A DNA stretch of 36,511 nucleotides. It comes from Gammaproteobacteria bacterium (GTDB taxonomy: Bacteria; Pseudomonadota; Gammaproteobacteria; Xanthomonadales; Xanthomonadaceae). The stretch is taken from positions 1 through 36,511 of the forward strand of contig JAUIJO010000002.1 in assembly GCA_030431185.1 (NCBI GenBank). The letters run 5' to 3'. Shown here piece by piece: positions 22,988 to 33,430 of this stretch. The notes under the pieces are model-generated. The model saw only the letters and a program-made list of their open reading frames with translations, had not been told where the DNA came from and made no database searches. Positions within the stretch are counted from its first letter, which is position 1; every line of letters starts with the position of its first letter. Position numbers and translations under genes: made by a program.

Positions 22988-24106
22988 ATGTCCGACAACA
23001 GCTTCGGCCGCCTGCTGCGCGTCACCACCTTCGGCGAAAGCCATGGGCCGGCGATCGGCTGCGTGGTCGATGGCTGTCCGCCCGGGATCGCCCTGGCGGC
23101 CGATGACTTCCGCCGCGACCTGGACCGCCGCGCGACCGGCAAGACCCGGCATACCTCGGCGCGACGCGAGGCCGACGAGATCGAGATCCTCTCCGGCGTC
23201 TACGAGGGCGTGACCACCGGCACGCCGATCGGCCTGCTGATCCGCAACACCGACGCGCGCAGCCGCGACTACGGCAGCATCGCCGAGCAGTTCCGCCCCG
23301 GCCACGCCGACTACACGTACTGGCAGAAGTACGGCATCCGCGATCCCCGCGGGGGCGGGCGCTCGTCCGCGCGCGAGACCACGATGCGGGTCGCGGCGGG
23401 CGTGATCGCCAGGAAGTGGCTGGCCGAGCGCCATGGCGTGCATGTGCAGGGTTTCCTGTCGCAGCTGGGGGGCATCCATCCCGGCGAAATCGACCTGGGC
23501 GTGGTCGAAGGCAATGCCTTCTTCTGGCCCGATGCGGAACAGCTGCCCGAACTCGAGGCCTACATGGACGCGCTGCGCAAGTCCGGCGATTCGGTCGGTG
23601 CGCGGGTGGACGTGGTCGCCCGCGGCGTGCCGGCGGGCTGGGGCGAGCCGGTCTACGGCAAGCTCGACGGCGAGCTTGCCGCGGCCCTGATGAGCATCAA
23701 CGCGGTGAAGGGCGTCGAGGTGGGCGACGGCTTCGAGTCGGTGGCCCAGAAGGGCAGCGAGCACCGCGACCGGATGACGCCGGGCGGCTTCCTGTCCAAC
23801 CATGCCGGCGGCGTGCTGGGCGGCATCAGCACCGGCCAGGACCTGCGCTGCTCGGTCGCGTTCAAGCCGACCTCCAGCCTGCGGCTGCCGGTCGACGGCG
23901 TCGACGTCCACGGCGATGTCGTCGAAGTGGTGACCACGGGGCGCCACGATCCCTGCGTGGGCATCCGGGCCATACCGATCTGCGAGGCCATGGTCGCCCT
24001 GGTGCTGATGGACCAGGCGCTGCGCCACCGCGCGCAGTGCGGCGACGTGGCCCCGGTCTCGCCGCGCATCCCGGGACATGCCGGCGGGGCGGACAAGAAA
24101 CGATAG
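22988..24106 (+). CDS. aroC: chorismate synthase
   Basis: Last step of the shikimate pathway: converts 5-enolpyruvylshikimate-3-phosphate to chorismate using reduced FMN. The 372-residue protein starts NSFGRLLRVTTFGESHGPAIG and shows RRATGKTRHTSARREADEIE in pieces, GPGR-region RFRPGHADYTYWQKYG-like sequence, the RDPRGGGRSSARETTMRVAAG block and GGFLSNHAGGVLGGISTGQ. Length is close to the E. coli enzyme (361). It begins 11 bases after prmB, an arrangement shared with many gammaproteobacteria, and probably shares its promoter. The frame remains open far upstream, but that is prmB shadow. Confidence 0.97.
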   Translation: MSDNSFGRLLRVTTFGESHGPAIGCVVDGCPPGIALAADDFRRDLDRRATGKTRHTSARREADEIEILSGVYEGVTTGTPIGLLIRNTDARSRDYGSIAEQFRPGHADYTYWQKYGIRDPRGGGRSSARETTMRVAAGVIARKWLAERHGVHVQGFLSQLGGIHPGEIDLGVVEGNAFFWPDAEQLPELEAYMDALRKSGDSVGARVDVVARGVPAGWGEPVYGKLDGELAAALMSINAVKGVEVGDGFESVAQKGSEHRDRMTPGGFLSNHAGGVLGGISTGQDLRCSVAFKPTSSLRLPVDGVDVHGDVVEVVTTGRHDPCVGIRAIPICEAMVALVLMDQALRHRAQCGDVAPVSPRIPGHAGGADKKR

Positions 24107-24122
24107 CGGCCAGCCGACAGGC

Positions 24123-24146
24123 GCCTCCGCCCCCGGGCCCGGAGGC
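24123..24146 (+). terminator. possible aroC terminator hairpin
   Basis: GCCTCCG (24123-24129) pairs with CGGAGGC (24140-24146) around a 10-base C/G-rich loop, 16 bases after the aroC stop. No T tract follows. The remainder of the 159-base gap before asd shows no other clear element. Confidence 0.35.
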
Positions 24147-24265
24147 CTGCCGTTCCGGTTGCGCCGCATCGAGACGACGGCCCGGACGTCCCTCCCATCG
24201 GCAGGGCGGCCCGCGCGGCGCGCGGCCAGCCTGCCCACCCGAAACGAATCCAAGGAACATCAGTC

Positions 24266-25282
24266 ATGAGCAAGAAGGTAAACGTCGCGGTCGTCGGAGC
24301 CACCGGAGCCGTGGGCGAGACGATGCTGGCCATCCTCGCCAAGCGGCGCTTCCCCGTCGGCGAGCTGTACCTGCTGGCCAGCGAGCGCTCCGCCGGCGAG
24401 AGCATCGACTACCGTGGCGAGGAATACATCGTCCAGAACCTGGCCACGTTCGACCCCAGCGGCGTCGACATCGCGCTGTTCTCCGCGGGCGGTGGCGTGT
24501 CGAAGGAGTACGCGCCGAAGTTCGCCGCCGCCGGCGCGGTGGTGATCGACAACTCCTCCGCGTTCCGCTACGACGACGACGTGCCGCTGGTGGTCAGCGA
24601 GGTCAATCCGGGGGAGGTCGCCAACCGCCCGCGCGGCATCATCGCCAACCCCAACTGTTCCACCATGCAGATGCTGGTCGCGCTGGCGCCGCTCCACCGC
24701 GAGTCGAGGATCGAGCGCATCAACGTCGCCACCTACCAGTCGGTGTCCGGCGGTGGCCGCTCGGCGATGGAGGAACTGGGTCGCCAGACCGGCGCCCTGT
24801 TGAACTTCCAGGACGTCAAGCCCGAGCGCTTCCCCGTGCAGATCGCCTTCAACCTGATCCCGCACATCGACGACTTCCAGGACAACGGTTTCACCAAGGA
24901 AGAGATGAAGCTGGTCTGGGAGACGCGCAAGATCCTCGGCGACGAGGGCATCCTGGTGAACCCGACCGCCGTGCGGGTGCCGGTGTTCTACGGCCATTCC
25001 GAGGCGGTGGCGATCGAGACCGAGCGCCGGATCACCCCCGAGCGCGCGCGCGAACTGCTGCGTGCCGCGCCCGGCGTCGAAGTGGTCGACGAGCGCAAGG
25101 CGGGCGGCTATCCCACCCCGGTCACGCATGCCTCGGGCAATGATGCGGTATACGTGGGCCGCATCCGCGAGGACCTCTCGCACCCGCGCGGGCTGAACCT
25201 GTGGATCGTGTCGGACAACATCCGCAAGGGCGCCGCGCTCAACGCGGTGCAGCTGGCCGAACTGGTCGTTGCCGAAGGCTGA
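24266..25282 (+). CDS. asd: aspartate-semialdehyde dehydrogenase
   Basis: NADPH-dependent reduction of aspartyl phosphate to aspartate semialdehyde, the branch point to lysine, diaminopimelate, threonine and methionine. The 338-residue protein has the Rossmann motif VAVVGATGAVGETML (about 7-21), the SAGGGVSKEYAPKF segment, the nucleophile Cys131 in ANPNCSTMQM and the SVSGGGRSAMEEL and PHIDDF blocks. It is the shorter form shared by Pseudomonas Asd2 and Gram-positive enzymes rather than the 367-residue E. coli form. An AAGGAAC ribosome site precedes the ATG. The asd-fimV-truA-trpF order downstream matches Pseudomonas. Confidence 0.97.
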   Translation: MSKKVNVAVVGATGAVGETMLAILAKRRFPVGELYLLASERSAGESIDYRGEEYIVQNLATFDPSGVDIALFSAGGGVSKEYAPKFAAAGAVVIDNSSAFRYDDDVPLVVSEVNPGEVANRPRGIIANPNCSTMQMLVALAPLHRESRIERINVATYQSVSGGGRSAMEELGRQTGALLNFQDVKPERFPVQIAFNLIPHIDDFQDNGFTKEEMKLVWETRKILGDEGILVNPTAVRVPVFYGHSEAVAIETERRITPERARELLRAAPGVEVVDERKAGGYPTPVTHASGNDAVYVGRIREDLSHPRGLNLWIVSDNIRKGAALNAVQLAELVVAEG

Positions 25283-25354
25283 GGCCGGGGGCTCGCATTG
25301 CATGGCAAGGGCGGCGGCGGCTAGAGTCGCCGCCAGGGGAACGAGGAAACCGGA

Positions 25355-27316
25355 TTGATCGTGAAGTCATTCATGCGATATGCACTCGCACTGCTCCTGG
25401 TGATCGCCAGCGGCCAGGCCGCGGCATTGGGCCTGGGGCAGATCGTCGTGCATTCCCGGCTCGACCAGCCCCTGCTGGCCGAGATCCCGATCATTTCCAG
25501 CGATCCCAGCGAGCTGGAGCAGCTCCAGGCGCGCCTGGCGTCGCCCGAGACCTTCGCCCGGGTCGGCCTCGAACCGCCCCGCGGCGTGGTCTCGGACCTG
25601 CGCTTCATGGTCGCGCTGGACAATGCCGGCAATCCGGTCATCCGGATCACCAGCAGCCAGCCGGTCAACGAGGCGATGCTGACCTTCCTGGTCGAAGTCG
25701 ACTGGGGCCAGGGCCGGCTCGTCCGTGAGTACTCCGCACTGCTGGATGCGCCGCGCACCGTGTCGGCGCCGGTCCAGCCGGCCATCGATGCGCCGGTGGT
25801 GGCCCAGCCGAACCTGATCGAGCGCGCGCCCGAACCCCTGCCGGTCGATCCGGCCGCGCCGGACATCGCGACCGACACCACGACGCCGCCCGGCGACACG
25901 TCCGCGGGCGAGGCCGTCGACGACGGCATCGCGCCGACCGCGGCGCCGCCGGCGCCTGCACGACCTGCGCGTCCGGTGAGCCAGATCCAGGGCGACAGCT
26001 ACCGGGTCGCGGGCGGCGACACCCTGTCCGGGATCGCGAGTCGCATCCGCGGCGTGCGCGGCCTGAGCATGAACCAGACCATGGTGGCGCTGTTGCGGGC
26101 CAACCCGGATGCGTTCATCGACGGGAACATCCATCGCGTCAAGGCCGGCGTGGTATTGCAGGTGCCCGGCGTCGACGAGGTGTTCTCCATCGGGGCGGCC
26201 GAGGCCAACGCGGTGGTCCGCGAACAGACGCGCCAGTGGCGCCAGGGACGCACCGCCGTGCCCCAGCCGGCGGTGGCCGATGGCGTCGCGGGTCCCACGC
26301 CGGCCGACGGCTCGGCACCCACCCAGGCGTCCCCGGGCGCCGTCGCCGACGCGCGGCTCGAGATCGTACCGGCGGGCGCCGCCGACAACGCCCAGGCGGG
26401 CAACCAGTCCGGTGCCAGTGCCGGAGGCGAGGGCGACATGCTTCGACAGGAAATGCAGGCACGCGAAACGCTCGCGGCGAGGGATGCCGAGCTGGCCGAG
26501 ATGAAGGCGCGGCTGACCGAGCTGGAGACGCTGCAGAAGCAGCAACAGCAATTGATCGAGATGAAGGACAGCGAGCTCGCCGCCGCCCAGCAGCAGCTGG
26601 CCGTGAAGGCGCAAGCCGCGGAGGCCTCGCAGGGGTCGGTGCTGCCCTGGCTGGTGGGCGGCGCCGGCATGCTGGTGCTGGGACTGCTCATCGGCTTCGC
26701 CATGCGTCGCCGACCCGCCAGGAGCGTGTTCCGGGCACCGGATGCGTCCTCGCCCCGATCCTCGCTGGCCGATGCCTTCCCGGGCGCGGCAAGCCTCGCG
26801 GCCTCGCCCTCGCAAGCCGAAGCCGAGGGGGTCGATGAGGTGGACGGCATCGATGACGACGAAGACCTGGACCTCGCCGTGGCAACCGCAGACGGTCCTG
26901 GACGTCACGCCCCTGTCGAAATGTTCGACCCGGATGGCGTGGACGAAGAACCCGTCCCGGAGGCAACGGACGAGGACGACGCACTGGATGACGAGGCGCC
27001 TGGACCGGTCGTGGCCGCCACCCCCGCGATCCGGGGCGAGGCCGGCCAGGACGGCGCACCCGCATGGGCGTCGTCCGTCGCCGCGACGCCATCGCCGGCC
27101 TGGCACACCGGCGACGAGGGCACCGCCGGCGCTCGTGTCGAGGAGGTCGAACCGGCACCCGGCGCGGGTGGCGGCAACGAACGGCTGGAGCTCGCCCGCG
27201 CCTACATGGCGCTCGGCGACCACGACAGCGCACGGCAACTCCTGGGCGAAGTGCGACTGCACGGCGACCTCGCGGCGCGCCAGCAGGCCATGCAGATGCT
27301 CCGCGAACTCGAATGA
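25355..27316 (+). CDS. fimV: FimV-like pilus assembly/polar hub protein
   Basis: Peptidoglycan-binding inner-membrane protein that supports type IV pilus assembly and polar protein placement. The 653-residue product has a signal peptide (about 1-25), the FimV N-terminal domain (GLGQIVVHSRLDQPLLAEIP to about 130), a Pro/Ala linker, a LysM domain (about 214-272), a coiled coil (about 362-415), a membrane span (about 430-450, PWLVGGAGMLVLGLLIGFA), an acidic cytoplasmic region and the C-terminal FimV/TPR-like domain (NERLELARAYMALGDHDSARQLL). It is shorter than the 900-residue Pseudomonas form because of a reduced cytoplasmic part. TTG at 25355 is chosen as start: GAGGAA lies 6 bases before it. 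GTG at 25361 and ATG at 25373 are alternatives. Confidence 0.93.
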   Translation: MIVKSFMRYALALLLVIASGQAAALGLGQIVVHSRLDQPLLAEIPIISSDPSELEQLQARLASPETFARVGLEPPRGVVSDLRFMVALDNAGNPVIRITSSQPVNEAMLTFLVEVDWGQGRLVREYSALLDAPRTVSAPVQPAIDAPVVAQPNLIERAPEPLPVDPAAPDIATDTTTPPGDTSAGEAVDDGIAPTAAPPAPARPARPVSQIQGDSYRVAGGDTLSGIASRIRGVRGLSMNQTMVALLRANPDAFIDGNIHRVKAGVVLQVPGVDEVFSIGAAEANAVVREQTRQWRQGRTAVPQPAVADGVAGPTPADGSAPTQASPGAVADARLEIVPAGAADNAQAGNQSGASAGGEGDMLRQEMQARETLAARDAELAEMKARLTELETLQKQQQQLIEMKDSELAAAQQQLAVKAQAAEASQGSVLPWLVGGAGMLVLGLLIGFAMRRRPARSVFRAPDASSPRSSLADAFPGAASLAASPSQAEAEGVDEVDGIDDDEDLDLAVATADGPGRHAPVEMFDPDGVDEEPVPEATDEDDALDDEAPGPVVAATPAIRGEAGQDGAPAWASSVAATPSPAWHTGDEGTAGARVEEVEPAPGAGGGNERLELARAYMALGDHDSARQLLGEVRLHGDLAARQQAMQMLRELE

Positions 27317-27337
27317 CCCGAGGGATGGAGGGCGGGT

Positions 27338-28186
27338 GTGAATGAGACCCACCAGGCCCCCCCGGGCACCCAGCGCCTGGCGATGGCGGTCGAGTACGAC
27401 GGCAGCGCGTTCTCCGGCTGGCAACGGCTGACACGCCCGGGGGAGGAGGGACGCCGCCCGGAAGCCACCCTCCAGGAGGCCGTCGAGGGCGCGCTTTCCT
27501 TCGTTGCCGGCCAACCCATCGCGACCGTGTGCGCGGGACGGACCGACGCGGGCGTGCATGCGCGCGCGCAGGTCATCCATTTCGACAGCCCGGTCACGCG
27601 CGACCCGCGCGGCTGGGTGCTGGGCACCACCACGCGCCTGCCGCCCCCGGTCTGCATCCGCTGGTGCGTGCCGGTCGCCCGTGATTTCCACGCGAGGTTC
27701 TCGGCGCGCGCGCGCCGCTATCGCTATCGCCTCCTCAACCGGCCGGTGCGCCCGGCACTGATGCGCGATTACCTGGGCTGGGAACGCGCGTCCCTGGACG
27801 CCGCCGCGATGCAACGGGCCGCGCAGGCCCTGTTGGGCGAACAGGATTTCTCCGCGTTCCGGACCGTCCACTGCCAGGCCCCGCATGCACGGCGGAACAT
27901 GCACGAAATCAGTGTCCGCCGCGACGGCGACGTGATCGACTTCGAACTGCAGGCCAATGCGTTCCTGCACCACCAGGTGCGCAACATCGTCGGCAGCCTG
28001 CTGGTCGTCGGCCGCGGCGAGAAGCCGGAGAGCTGGATGGCCGAGCTCCTCGCCGGGCTCGACCGCACCGTCGCCGGGCCCACCGCGCCGCCGGGTGGCC
28101 TGATGTTCCTCAACCCCCTCTATCCTGCCGGGTGGGGCCTGCCCGCCGAGGTCAGCCTGCCGCTCGCGCCCGGGGAGGGAGGTTGA
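27338..28186 (+). CDS. truA: tRNA pseudouridine(38-40) synthase
   Basis: Converts uridines 38-40 of the tRNA anticodon arm to pseudouridine. The 282-residue protein carries the catalytic Asp70 in CAGRTDAGVHA, the early AVEYDGSAFSGWQR block, HARFSARARRYRYRLLNR and NAFLHHQVRNIVGSLL. It starts with GTG at 27338 (reading NETHQAPPGT), preceded by a GGAGGG site, 21 bases after fimV. A short insertion (RLTRPGEEGRRPE) sits before the first helix. trpF starts one base after its stop, so the two are translationally linked. Confidence 0.96.
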   Translation: MNETHQAPPGTQRLAMAVEYDGSAFSGWQRLTRPGEEGRRPEATLQEAVEGALSFVAGQPIATVCAGRTDAGVHARAQVIHFDSPVTRDPRGWVLGTTTRLPPPVCIRWCVPVARDFHARFSARARRYRYRLLNRPVRPALMRDYLGWERASLDAAAMQRAAQALLGEQDFSAFRTVHCQAPHARRNMHEISVRRDGDVIDFELQANAFLHHQVRNIVGSLLVVGRGEKPESWMAELLAGLDRTVAGPTAPPGGLMFLNPLYPAGWGLPAEVSLPLAPGEGG

Positions 28187-28187
28187 C

Positions 28188-28850
28188 GTGGAACGCGCGC
28201 ACGTCCGCACCCGCATCAAGTTCTGCGGCCTGACACGGCCCGGCGACGTCCGCCTCGCCTGCGAACTGGGCGTCGACGCCGTGGGCTTCGTCTTCGCGCA
28301 GCGCAGTCGCCGGCGCGTCGCGCCCGAGCATGCGCGGTTGCTGCGGCGGGCCGTATCCCCGATGGTGAGCGCGGTCGCGCTCTTCATGGACACGCCCGCC
28401 GTCGAAGTGCGGCAGGTCATGCGGGTCCTGCGGCCCGAGCTGCTCCAGTTCCATGGGAGCGAGGACGATGCCTGGTGTCGCCAGTTCGGCGTGCCGTATC
28501 TCAAGGCGATCCCGATGGGGGGCGCCGATCCCTCGAACCTCACCGAAGACGCCCTGTTCGGCGCGTACCCGGGTGCGAGCGGTTTCCTGCTCGACAGCCA
28601 CGCCCAGGGCCAGGCGGGAGGCAGCGGCCATGCCTTCGACTGGGCCGCCATCCCGGCCGCGCTCTCGCGTCCGGCGATGCTGGCCGGCGGTCTCGGCCCC
28701 GACAATGTCCACGACGCCATCCTGAGGGTCGCGCCGTGGGGCGTGGACGTCTCCTCGGGCATCGAGAGCGCGCCGGGATTGAAGGACGGTGAACGCATGC
28801 GGCGTTTCGTCGAAGAGGTCCGTCGCGCCGACATGTCCGCGCGGGGCTGA
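28188..28850 (+). CDS. trpF: phosphoribosylanthranilate isomerase
   Basis: Third step of tryptophan synthesis: an Amadori rearrangement of phosphoribosylanthranilate in a TIM barrel. The 220-residue protein has the general base Cys13 in KFCGLTRPGDV, Gln-Phe-His-Gly (about 87-90), the general acid Asp136 in FLLDSHA and the phosphate loops LAGGLGPDNV and DVSSGIESAPGLKD. A GTG start at 28188 sits one base after truA, with GGAGG shortly upstream inside the truA end. It is a stand-alone TrpF, not fused to TrpC as in E. coli; trpB and trpA follow after a 119-base gap. Confidence 0.96.
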   Translation: MERAHVRTRIKFCGLTRPGDVRLACELGVDAVGFVFAQRSRRRVAPEHARLLRRAVSPMVSAVALFMDTPAVEVRQVMRVLRPELLQFHGSEDDAWCRQFGVPYLKAIPMGGADPSNLTEDALFGAYPGASGFLLDSHAQGQAGGSGHAFDWAAIPAALSRPAMLAGGLGPDNVHDAILRVAPWGVDVSSGIESAPGLKDGERMRRFVEEVRRADMSARG

Positions 28851-28969
28851 GGCCCGGGACGGGGCCGCACTGGCATCGGCAGCAGGCCCCAAGCCCGTTA
28901 CACTGTGGGATTACGTCGCATTGGCAACACGACGCCCGGACGCGACGGCCTGAATGGACCCCAGATCCC
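28851..28969. other. gap between trpF and trpB
   Basis: A 119-base gap that could hold a separate trpBA promoter. TACACT (28899-28904) could serve as a -10 box, but no matching -35 is clear. TTGGCA (28921-28926) has no matching -10. No leader peptide with tryptophan codons and no divergent trpI regulator gene are present, unlike in Pseudomonas. Confidence 0.3.
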
Positions 28970-30183
<1,214 letters not shown>

Positions 30184-30187
<4 letters not shown>

Positions 30188-30993
30188 GCCGCATCGACGC
30201 GCGGTTCGCCGCCCTGAAAGCCGCTCGCCGCAAGGCCCTGGTGCCCTTCCTGACCGCCGGCGACCCGTCGCTGGAGGCCACCGTGCCGGTGATGCATGCA
30301 CTGGTGGCGGCGGGCGCCGACGTGATCGAGCTGGGCGTGCCGTTTTCCGATCCCATGGCCGACGGCCCGACCATCCAGCGCAGCTCCGAGCGCGCCATCG
30401 CCCGTGGCGCGGGTCTGTCGTGGGTGCTCGAGGCGGTACGCGGTTTCCGCGAGCGCGATGCCGACACCCCGGTGGTATTGATGGGCTACCTGAACCCGAT
30501 CGAGATCCGCGGTGCGGAGCCGTTCGCACGCGCCGCGACCGACGCGGGGGTCGACGGCGTGTTGCTGGTCGACCTGCCGCCGGAGGAGGCCGCGGACTTC
30601 CGTGCCGGTTTCGACGCGCACGGACTCCAACTGATCCTGCTGGCCTCGCCGACGACCCCGGGAGCGCGGATCGACCAGCTCTGCGCCGAGGGGCAGGGCT
30701 ACCTCTACTACGTCAGCTACGCGGGCGTCACCGGCGCCGACCGGCTGGATGCCGGGGCCGCCAACGACCGCCTGCACAGCATCATGGCCGGCAGCCGCGT
30801 GCCGGTGGTGGCGGGTTTCGGGATCAAGGACGCCGCCAGCGCCGCCGCCATGGCCCGCGAGGCGGACGGCGTGGTGGTCGGCAGCGCCCTGGTGTCGGCC
30901 CTGGACGGTGCGTCCACGCCCGGCGAGGCGGCGGAGCGGGCCGCTGCCTTCCTGGCTCCGCTGCGCACGGCCCTGGATACCGTGACAGGCTGA
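30184..30993 (+). CDS. trpA: tryptophan synthase alpha chain
   Basis: Cleaves indole-3-glycerol phosphate to indole, which is channelled to TrpB. The 269-residue protein has both catalytic acids at the same numbers as E. coli: Glu49 (VIELGVPFSDP) and Asp60 (MADGPTIQ). YYVSYAGVTGAD and VVAGFGIKD are the later phosphate-binding segments. It begins at a GTG at 30184 that overlaps the trpB stop; the much longer open frame upstream is trpB shadow. Confidence 0.98.
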
Positions 30994-31007
30994 CCAGGCG
31001 CCTGCGC

Positions 31008-31013
31008 TAAACT
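31008..31013 (+). promoter_or_regulatory. candidate accD -10 box
   Basis: TAAACT in the context GCTAAACTGCCGG lies 72 bases before accD and just after trpA. The flanks resemble the rimO, prmB and tpiA boxes. It would give accD its own promoter besides trpBA readthrough. Confidence 0.35.
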
Positions 31014-31085
31014 GCCGGCCCCGCTTCCAGGCGGGCCGGCACCCATGCCAAGGCCGGCCCACCGCAACACAGGAACACCCAACGC

Positions 31086-31973
31086 ATGTCGTGGCTCAAG
31101 AAACTCATGCCCTCCGGCATCCGCACCGAAACCGGCAGCGCCAAGCGGCGCAGCGTCCCCGAAGGGCTGTGGGAGAAGTGCGACCAGTGCGGCGCGGTCC
31201 TGTACCGCCCGGAGCTGGAGGAGAACCTGGAGGTCTGCCCCAAGTGCGACCACCACATGGCGATCCGCGCGCGCGCGCGCCTGGCCGCCCTGTTCGATGC
31301 CGGCAGTACCTCCGAGATCGCCGCCGAGCTCGGGCCGACCGACGTCCTCAAGTTCAAGGACCAGAAGAAGTATTCCGACCGCATCAAGTCGGCCCAGCGC
31401 TCCACCGGCGAGCGCGACGCGATGGTGGCCTTGCAGGGCCTGCTCAAGCAGCGCCCGCTGGTGGCGTGCGCGATGGACTTCGCCTACATGGGCGGCTCGA
31501 TGGGCTCGGTGGTGGGCGAACGCTTCGCGCGTGCCGCGGAAGCGGCGCTGGAACAGGGCTGTCCGTTCGTGTGCTTCTCCGCCACCGGCGGCGCGCGCAT
31601 GCAGGAGAGCCTGTTCTCGCTGATGCAGATGGCCAAGACCTCCGCGGCGCTGGCGCGCCTGCGTGCGAAGGGACTGCCGTTCATCTCCGTCCTCACCCAC
31701 CCGACCTTCGGCGGCGTATCGGCGTCCTTCGCGATGCTGGGCGACATCAACATCGCCGAACCCAAGGCCCTGATCGGCTTCGCCGGGCCCCGGGTGATCG
31801 AGCAGACCGTGCGCGAGACGCTGCCCGAGGGGTTCCAGCGCTCGGAGTTCCTGCTGGAGCATGGCGCGATCGACCAGATCTGCGATCGCCGCGAGATGCG
31901 CGACCGGCTGGCCGACCTGCTGGCCCTGATGATGCGGCAACCGGCGCCTCAAGCCGACGTCGACGCCGCCTGA
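31086..31973 (+). CDS. accD: acetyl-CoA carboxylase carboxyltransferase subunit beta
   Basis: Beta half of the carboxyltransferase that moves the carboxyl group from biotin to acetyl-CoA, making malonyl-CoA for fatty acids. The 295-residue protein has the N-terminal zinc ribbon (Cys32, Cys35, Cys51, Cys54) and the crotonase-like core with MDFAYMGGSMGSVVGERFARAAE in part, FSATGGARMQESLFSLMQM and THPTFGGVSASFAMLGD. The ATG at 31086 gives MSWLKKLMPSGIRTE. In Pseudomonas folC follows accD; here glmM does, 67 bases downstream. Confidence 0.98.
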   Translation: MSWLKKLMPSGIRTETGSAKRRSVPEGLWEKCDQCGAVLYRPELEENLEVCPKCDHHMAIRARARLAALFDAGSTSEIAAELGPTDVLKFKDQKKYSDRIKSAQRSTGERDAMVALQGLLKQRPLVACAMDFAYMGGSMGSVVGERFARAAEAALEQGCPFVCFSATGGARMQESLFSLMQMAKTSAALARLRAKGLPFISVLTHPTFGGVSASFAMLGDINIAEPKALIGFAGPRVIEQTVRETLPEGFQRSEFLLEHGAIDQICDRREMRDRLADLLALMMRQPAPQADVDAA

Positions 31974-32040
31974 ATGCCTGGCCGTTCCGCGTCGCGCTTG
32001 CCGTGACGTGGGGCAGCCCCAGTAAAGGACTGATTGGAAC

Positions 32041-33390
32041 ATGAGTCGCAAGTATTTTGGTACCGACGGCATCCGCGGTCGCGTCGGACAAGGCGTCATC
32101 TCGGCCGATTTCGTGCTCCGCCTGGGCAATGCCTATGGCCATGCGCTCAGGCAGGGCAACGGCTCCCGCAAGCCCCTGGTGGTGATCGGCAAGGACACGC
32201 GCATCTCGAACTACATGTTCGAGGCCGCGCTCGAGGCCGGGCTGGTGGCGGCCGGCGTCGACGTGCAGCTCATGGGCCCCATGCCGACCCCGGCGGTGGC
32301 CCACCTGACCCGTTCGCTGCGCGCCGACGGCGGCATCGTCATCTCCGCCTCGCACAACCCGCACTACGACAACGGCATCAAGTTCTTCTCCGCCGACGGC
32401 GAGAAGCTCGACGATGCCACCGAGCTGGCGATCGAAGCCGCCCTGGACACCCCGTTCCACACGGTGGAGTCGGACCAGCTGGGCAAGGCGGTGCGTACGC
32501 GCGGCGCGGTGGCGCGCTACGTCGAAGCCTGCAAGAACTCGGTCCCGCGGGGCTTCGACCTCAAGGGCATGCGCATCGTCATGGACTGCGCCAATGGCGC
32601 CACCTACGAGATCGGTCCGCTGGTGTTCCGCGAGCTCGGTGCCCGCGTCGACGCGATCGGGGTGGAGCCCAACGGCACCAACATCAACGACGGCGTCGGT
32701 TCCACCCACCCCGAGGCGCTGGCCGAACAGGTCCGCGCGCGCGGTGCCGACATCGGCATCGCCTTCGACGGCGATGGCGACCGCGTCCTGCTCGTCGATG
32801 AGTCCGGCACCGTCCGCGACGGCGACGACCTGCTGTTCCTGCTGGCCACCGACTGGCGCCAGAGCGGACGCCTGCAGGGGCCCGTCGTCGGCACCCTGAT
32901 GACCAACTTCGGGCTCGAGCAGGCCTTCGAACAGCGCGGCATCGGCTTCGTGCGCGCCAAGGTCGGCGACCGCTACGTGCACCAGCAGTTGATGGCGCAT
33001 GGCGGCGTGCTCGGCGGCGAGACGTCCGGCCACCTGCTGTGCCTGGACCGGGTCAGCACCGGCGACGGCATCGTCAGCGCCCTGCAGGCCCTGGAGGTCC
33101 TCAAGCGCCGCGGCGTGCGCCTGGGCGTGGCCCTGGATGGCCTGCGCAAGGTGCCGCAGAAGACCGTGAACGTCCGGTACGATGCCGGCAAGGCGCAGCC
33201 CGTCGAGGCCGCGTCGGTCAAGGCCGCGCTGGCCGAGGCGCAGGCCGCGGTGGCCGGCCATGGCCGGGCCTTCCTGCGGCCTTCGGGCACCGAACCGGTG
33301 GTGCGGGTGACGGTCGAGGCCGACTCGCTGGAGTTGATGCAGGCCACGCTCGACACCCTGGCCACCGCGGTGCGCGCGGCGGCCTCCTGA
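32041..33390 (+). CDS. glmM: phosphoglucosamine mutase
   Basis: Interconverts glucosamine-6-phosphate and glucosamine-1-phosphate for UDP-GlcNAc, and so for peptidoglycan and LPS. The 449-residue protein starts KYFGTDGIRGRVG, has the phosphoserine Ser104 in VISASHNPHYDNG (E. coli Ser102), the metal loop IAFDGDGDRV, the sugar loop GGETSGHL and the phosphate loop RPSGTEPVVRV. All four domains are complete. The 67-base gap after accD contains a short TGGGGC/GCCCCA-type palindrome and a weak GGAA ribosome site. Confidence 0.98.
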   Translation: MSRKYFGTDGIRGRVGQGVISADFVLRLGNAYGHALRQGNGSRKPLVVIGKDTRISNYMFEAALEAGLVAAGVDVQLMGPMPTPAVAHLTRSLRADGGIVISASHNPHYDNGIKFFSADGEKLDDATELAIEAALDTPFHTVESDQLGKAVRTRGAVARYVEACKNSVPRGFDLKGMRIVMDCANGATYEIGPLVFRELGARVDAIGVEPNGTNINDGVGSTHPEALAEQVRARGADIGIAFDGDGDRVLLVDESGTVRDGDDLLFLLATDWRQSGRLQGPVVGTLMTNFGLEQAFEQRGIGFVRAKVGDRYVHQQLMAHGGVLGGETSGHLLCLDRVSTGDGIVSALQALEVLKRRGVRLGVALDGLRKVPQKTVNVRYDAGKAQPVEAASVKAALAEAQAAVAGHGRAFLRPSGTEPVVRVTVEADSLELMQATLDTLATAVRAAAS

Positions 33391-33430
33391 TCCCCGCCCG
33401 GCGCCGCCGCGCCGGCGACCCACGTCCAAG

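Noticed and set aside
25367..28876. 1169-codon open frame antisense to fimV, truA and trpF
   Set aside because: It spans three well-identified genes on the + strand and shows no family signature.
31266..31279. Alternating CG run inside accD, possible Z-DNA
   Set aside because: It simply encodes Arg-Ala repeats in a conserved enzyme and is short; nothing suggests a structural role.
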